Positions 61,394 through 64,000 of a DNA stretch of 64,000 nt are shown here, piece after piece. The position numbers and the translations under genes were made by a program. Below the pieces are notes generated by a model that worked only from the letters and a program-made list of their open reading frames with translations, ran no database searches and was not told the DNA's origin. Every line of letters starts with the position of its first letter. The stretch's first letter is position 1. Source of the DNA: Streptomyces longisporoflavus (lineage in GTDB: Bacteria; Actinomycetota; Actinomycetes; Streptomycetales; Streptomycetaceae). The stretch is from the NCBI RefSeq assembly GCF_014649775.1, contig NZ_BMTR01000006.1:186001-250000 (forward strand), in the 5' to 3' direction.

Positions 61394-63208
61394 ATGCGTA
61401 AATCCATCGCCACTGTCTCGCTCAGCGGTCCGCTCTCCGAGAAGCTCACCGCCGTTGCCACCGCCGGATTCGACGGCGTGGAGATCTTCGAGAACGATCT
61501 TCTCGGCGGGCCGCTCAGTCCCGAGGAAGTGCGGCTGCGCTGTGCCGATCTGGGGCTTGGCATCGACCTCTATCAGCCGTTCCGTGACTTCGAGGCCGTC
61601 CCCGCCGATGTGCTTGCCCGCAATCTGCGGCGCGCGGAACGCAAGTTCGCCGTGATGGAGCGCCTCGGCGCCGACCTGCTCCTCGTCTGCTCCAGCGTCG
61701 CCCCCGACGCGGTCGACGACGACGCGCTCGCCGCCGAGCAGCTGCGGCAGCTCGCCGACCGGGCGGCCGACCACGGCATCCGTATCGCCTACGAGGCGCT
61801 GGCCTGGGGCCGGCATGTCAGCACGTACGACCACGCCTGGCGCATCGTCGAGCAGGCGGACCACCCCGCCCTCGGCACCTGCCTCGACAGCTTCCACATC
61901 CTCTCCCGCGGCTCCGACCCCAAGGGCATCGCGGACATCCCCGGCGAGAAGATCTTCTTCCTGCAACTCGCGGACGCGCCGCTGATGGCGATGGACGTAC
62001 TGCAGTGGAGCAGGCACTACCGCTGCTTCCCCGGCCAGGGCGGGTTCGACCTCGCCCCGCTGGTGGCCGCCACGGTGCGGGCCGGATACCGGGGGCCCCT
62101 GTCGCTCGAAGTGTTCAACGACGTCTTCCGGCAGGCGGCGGCAGCCTCCACCGCCGTCGACGCGCTCCGCTCGCTGCTCCTCCTGGAGGAGTCGGCCGGT
62201 CTCTCCGCACTGCCCGCCGCGCCCGTGCCCTCCGGCATCGCCTTCGCCGAGCTGACCGCGGCCGACACCGAACCGCTGCGCGGAGTGCTCGGCGCCCTGG
62301 GCTTCGCCCACACCGCACGGCACACCTGGAAGCCGGTCGAGCTGTGGGAACAGGGCGAGGCCCGGATCCTGCTCAACACCGGTGTCAGCGGCCGCAGGCA
62401 GGGCCCGGCGCTGACCGCGCTCGGCGTGGAGACCTCCGCCCCGGACCTGGCCGCGCGGCGCGCCGAGGCGGTGCTCGCACCCGTCGTGCCGCGCCGCCGG
62501 GCCCCGCTCGACGCCCCGCTGGACGCGGTCGCCGCACCGGACGGCACCGAGGTCTTCTTCTGCCGTACCGGGCAGCCCGACCACCCCAGCTGGACCGGTG
62601 ACTTCACCGACGTACCGCCGAGCGCCCTGCCCGGCGGACCGGGCGAACCGGCCCCCGCCCTCGCCTCCATCCGGCACATCGACCACATCGCGCTCACCCA
62701 GCCCTGGCACCAGTTCGACGAGGCGGCGCTGTTCCACCGGGGCGTACTGGGCCTGGCGGCGGCCGACAGCCTCGACCTCGCCGACCCCTACGGACTCGTG
62801 CGCAGCCGTGCCGTCGCGTCGCCCGACGGCGGTGTGCGCATCGTCCTCAACGTCGCGCCCGCGCCGGACGCCGACGACACCCGCCTCCAGCACATCGCCC
62901 TGGCGACGGACGACATCGTCGGCGCCGCCCGGCGCCTGAAGGAACAGGGCGCGGGTCTGCTGCCGATCTCCGCCAACTACTACGACGACCTCGACGCCCG
63001 TCACGAGTTCGAGCCGGGGCGGCTGGCCACCATGGCGGAGCTCGGCATCCTCTACGACCGGGACGGGGACGGCGAGTTCTTCCACTGCTACACGGCCACC
63101 GTCGGGCGGGTCTTCTTCGAGCTGGTGCAGCGGACCGGCGGCTACCGGGGTTACGGCGCCCAGAACGCGGCCGTACGGCTCGCCGCCCAGCATCTTCGGC
63201 AGCAGTAG
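61394..63208 (+). CDS. quiC: 3-Dehydroshikimate dehydratase fused to an HPPD-like domain (QuiC type)
   Basis: A 604-residue two-domain protein. The N-terminal TIM barrel (about 1-265) is a sugar-phosphate-isomerase-like dehydroshikimate dehydratase with metal ligands E134, D165, Q191 and E239 and H168 nearby. The spacing corresponds to that described for Pseudomonas QuiC1. The C-terminal part (about 280-600) is a 4-hydroxyphenylpyruvate-dioxygenase-like fold with the metal triad H431, H500 and E576. It dehydrates 3-dehydroshikimate to protocatechuate. The ATG at 61394 has AAGGAC upstream and matches the family start (MRKSIATVSL), although the frame is open back through the 15-bp repeat array. 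Confidence 0.93.
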   Translation: MRKSIATVSLSGPLSEKLTAVATAGFDGVEIFENDLLGGPLSPEEVRLRCADLGLGIDLYQPFRDFEAVPADVLARNLRRAERKFAVMERLGADLLLVCSSVAPDAVDDDALAAEQLRQLADRAADHGIRIAYEALAWGRHVSTYDHAWRIVEQADHPALGTCLDSFHILSRGSDPKGIADIPGEKIFFLQLADAPLMAMDVLQWSRHYRCFPGQGGFDLAPLVAATVRAGYRGPLSLEVFNDVFRQAAAASTAVDALRSLLLLEESAGLSALPAAPVPSGIAFAELTAADTEPLRGVLGALGFAHTARHTWKPVELWEQGEARILLNTGVSGRRQGPALTALGVETSAPDLAARRAEAVLAPVVPRRRAPLDAPLDAVAAPDGTEVFFCRTGQPDHPSWTGDFTDVPPSALPGGPGEPAPALASIRHIDHIALTQPWHQFDEAALFHRGVLGLAAADSLDLADPYGLVRSRAVASPDGGVRIVLNVAPAPDADDTRLQHIALATDDIVGAARRLKEQGAGLLPISANYYDDLDARHEFEPGRLATMAELGILYDRDGDGEFFHCYTATVGRVFFELVQRTGGYRGYGAQNAAVRLAAQHLRQQ

Positions 63209-63267
63209 CAGCGATCTTCACCGGCATTAGACTGACCGGCGCCCGAGAGTCCGCCCTGAGGAGCTGC

Positions 63268-63927
63268 ATGGCCGCCGCCGTACCCCAGCCGTCCCCGCCC
63301 GCCAAGCGAACCCGGGACGCGGCCCGTACGCAGGGGGAGATCCTCGACGTGGCCACCGAGGAGTTCGCCCGCATGGGGTACGCGGGGGCCAGGGTGGACG
63401 AGATCGCCGCCCGTATGCGGACCACGAAGCGGATGATCTACTACTACTTCGGCAGCAAGGACCGGCTGTTCACCGCGGTCCTGGAGCGGGCGTACAAGGT
63501 CATCCGGGACGAGGAGCAGCAGCTCGACGTCGGGCATCTGGACCCGGTGTCCGCCATCCGCCGCCTCGCCGAGCTCACCTTCGACCACCACGAGGCACAC
63601 CCGGACTTCATCCGCCTCGTCAGCATCGAGAACATCCACGAGGCACAGCACATCGCCGCCTCGCCGAGCCTGGGCTCCCTGAGCTCCCCGGCGATCGACG
63701 TCATCGCCTCCATCCTCGAGGCCGGGCGCGAGCAGGGTGTGTTCACGGCCGACGTGGACGCCGTCGACCTGCACGCGATGATCAGCTCGTTCTGTTTCTT
63801 CCGGGTCTCCAACCGGCAGACGTTCCGCGCGCTCTTCGGCCGTGACCTCACCGAGGCGTCCCGCCGCGAGCACTACCGGACGATGCTGGGGGACATGGTC
63901 ATCTCCTACCTGACCTCGACCGCCTGA
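63268..63927 (+). CDS. TetR-family regulator of the shikimate catabolic operon
   Basis: A 219-residue TetR protein. The helix-turn-helix is VDEIAARMRTTKRMIYYYFG (about residues 49-68), preceded by ILDVATEEFARMGYAGARV. The C-terminal ligand domain includes FDHHEAHPDFIRLVSIENIH, as in QuiR/PcaU-unrelated TetR proteins of aromatic catabolism. The ATG at 63268 follows GAGGAG. It is the last gene of the transporter-aroE-quiC operon, 59 bases after quiC, and probably represses it at the dyad around 58187-58212 until shikimate or a related ligand binds. Confidence 0.88.
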   Translation: MAAAVPQPSPPAKRTRDAARTQGEILDVATEEFARMGYAGARVDEIAARMRTTKRMIYYYFGSKDRLFTAVLERAYKVIRDEEQQLDVGHLDPVSAIRRLAELTFDHHEAHPDFIRLVSIENIHEAQHIAASPSLGSLSSPAIDVIASILEAGREQGVFTADVDAVDLHAMISSFCFFRVSNRQTFRALFGRDLTEASRREHYRTMLGDMVISYLTSTA

Positions 63928-63979
63928 CCTCGGCAGTTTGATCGCGCGTCGGCACCGGCCGGGGAGCCGCTGCCCGCGC

Positions 63980-63991
63980 TTGGCGCGCCAA
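63980..63991. other. 12-bp perfect palindrome near the right edge
   Basis: TTGGCGCGCCAA lies 53 bases after the TetR stop. It could be an operator for whatever follows beyond the window, or chance; nothing else is seen in 63928-64000. Confidence 0.3.
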
Positions 63992-64000
63992 CCCCGTGGT

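Overview
This window is very GC-rich and has strongly third-position-GC-biased genes. It uses many GTG starts (and one TTG start), and is packed with LacI regulators, Tat/Sec-secreted glycosidases, a conservon, ECF sigma factors and a stressosome. Together these point to the chromosome of a Streptomyces or close relative. I see no rRNA, tRNA, CRISPR array, insertion sequence or prophage gene. Bases 1-244 hold the 5' part of a gene that runs off the left edge.

Layout. (1) 1-4557: sugar ABC uptake operon (binding protein, two permeases, LacI) leading into a GH5-type glycosidase. (2) 4662-7336: 2,4-dienoyl-CoA reductase (fadH) and a PadR regulator. (3) 7490-10190: small cell-surface protein, fibronectin-III lipoprotein, GH75 chitosanase. 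(4) 10242-12314: PTS-type dihydroxyacetone kinase dhaKLM. (5) 13523-22514: a coherent beta-1,6-galactan locus, with two permeases, binding protein, GH42 beta-galactosidase and GH30 endo-galactanase facing a LacI gene across two identical operators. (6) 22647-27859: NAD-binding/DUF2867 protein, SigK-RskA pair, photolyase and a fasciclin lipoprotein, with two matching candidate SigK promoters. (7) 28643-32855: Asp23/AmaP envelope-stress genes divergent from an ECF sigma gene and a zinc-finger/Asp23 fusion. (8) 32979-39439: SRPBCC protein, NCS1 permease, orphan MurE-like ligase, GH19 chitinase with a DasR-type site, and a P450. (9) 39492-44092: a complete conservon cvnABCD with a CYP157-type P450 lacking the ExxR arginine. 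(10) 44521-51132: small enzymes, monomeric isocitrate dehydrogenase, and an acyl-CoA dehydrogenase behind a KstR-type box. (11) 51170-58037: an RsbW/RsbV-like pair beside a six-gene stressosome operon (RsbR-RsbS-RsbT-phosphatase-histidine kinase-receiver/phosphatase). (12) 58187-63927: shikimate uptake and conversion to protocatechuate (MHS transporter, AroE, QuiC, TetR), with a roughly 640-bp array of 15-bp repeats between aroE and quiC.

Three themes dominate: scavenging of plant and fungal polymers (galactan, chitin, chitosan, shikimate); envelope and photo-oxidative stress signalling (SigK, Asp23/ECF, stressosome, conservon); and local exact tandem duplications in gene leaders. The most promising under-described items are the SigK-photolyase-fasciclin regulon, the zinc-finger/Asp23 fusion coupled to an ECF sigma factor, the stressosome with built-in histidine kinase and receiver phosphatase, and the 15-bp repeat array. 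All functions are inferred from sequence reading without database searches.
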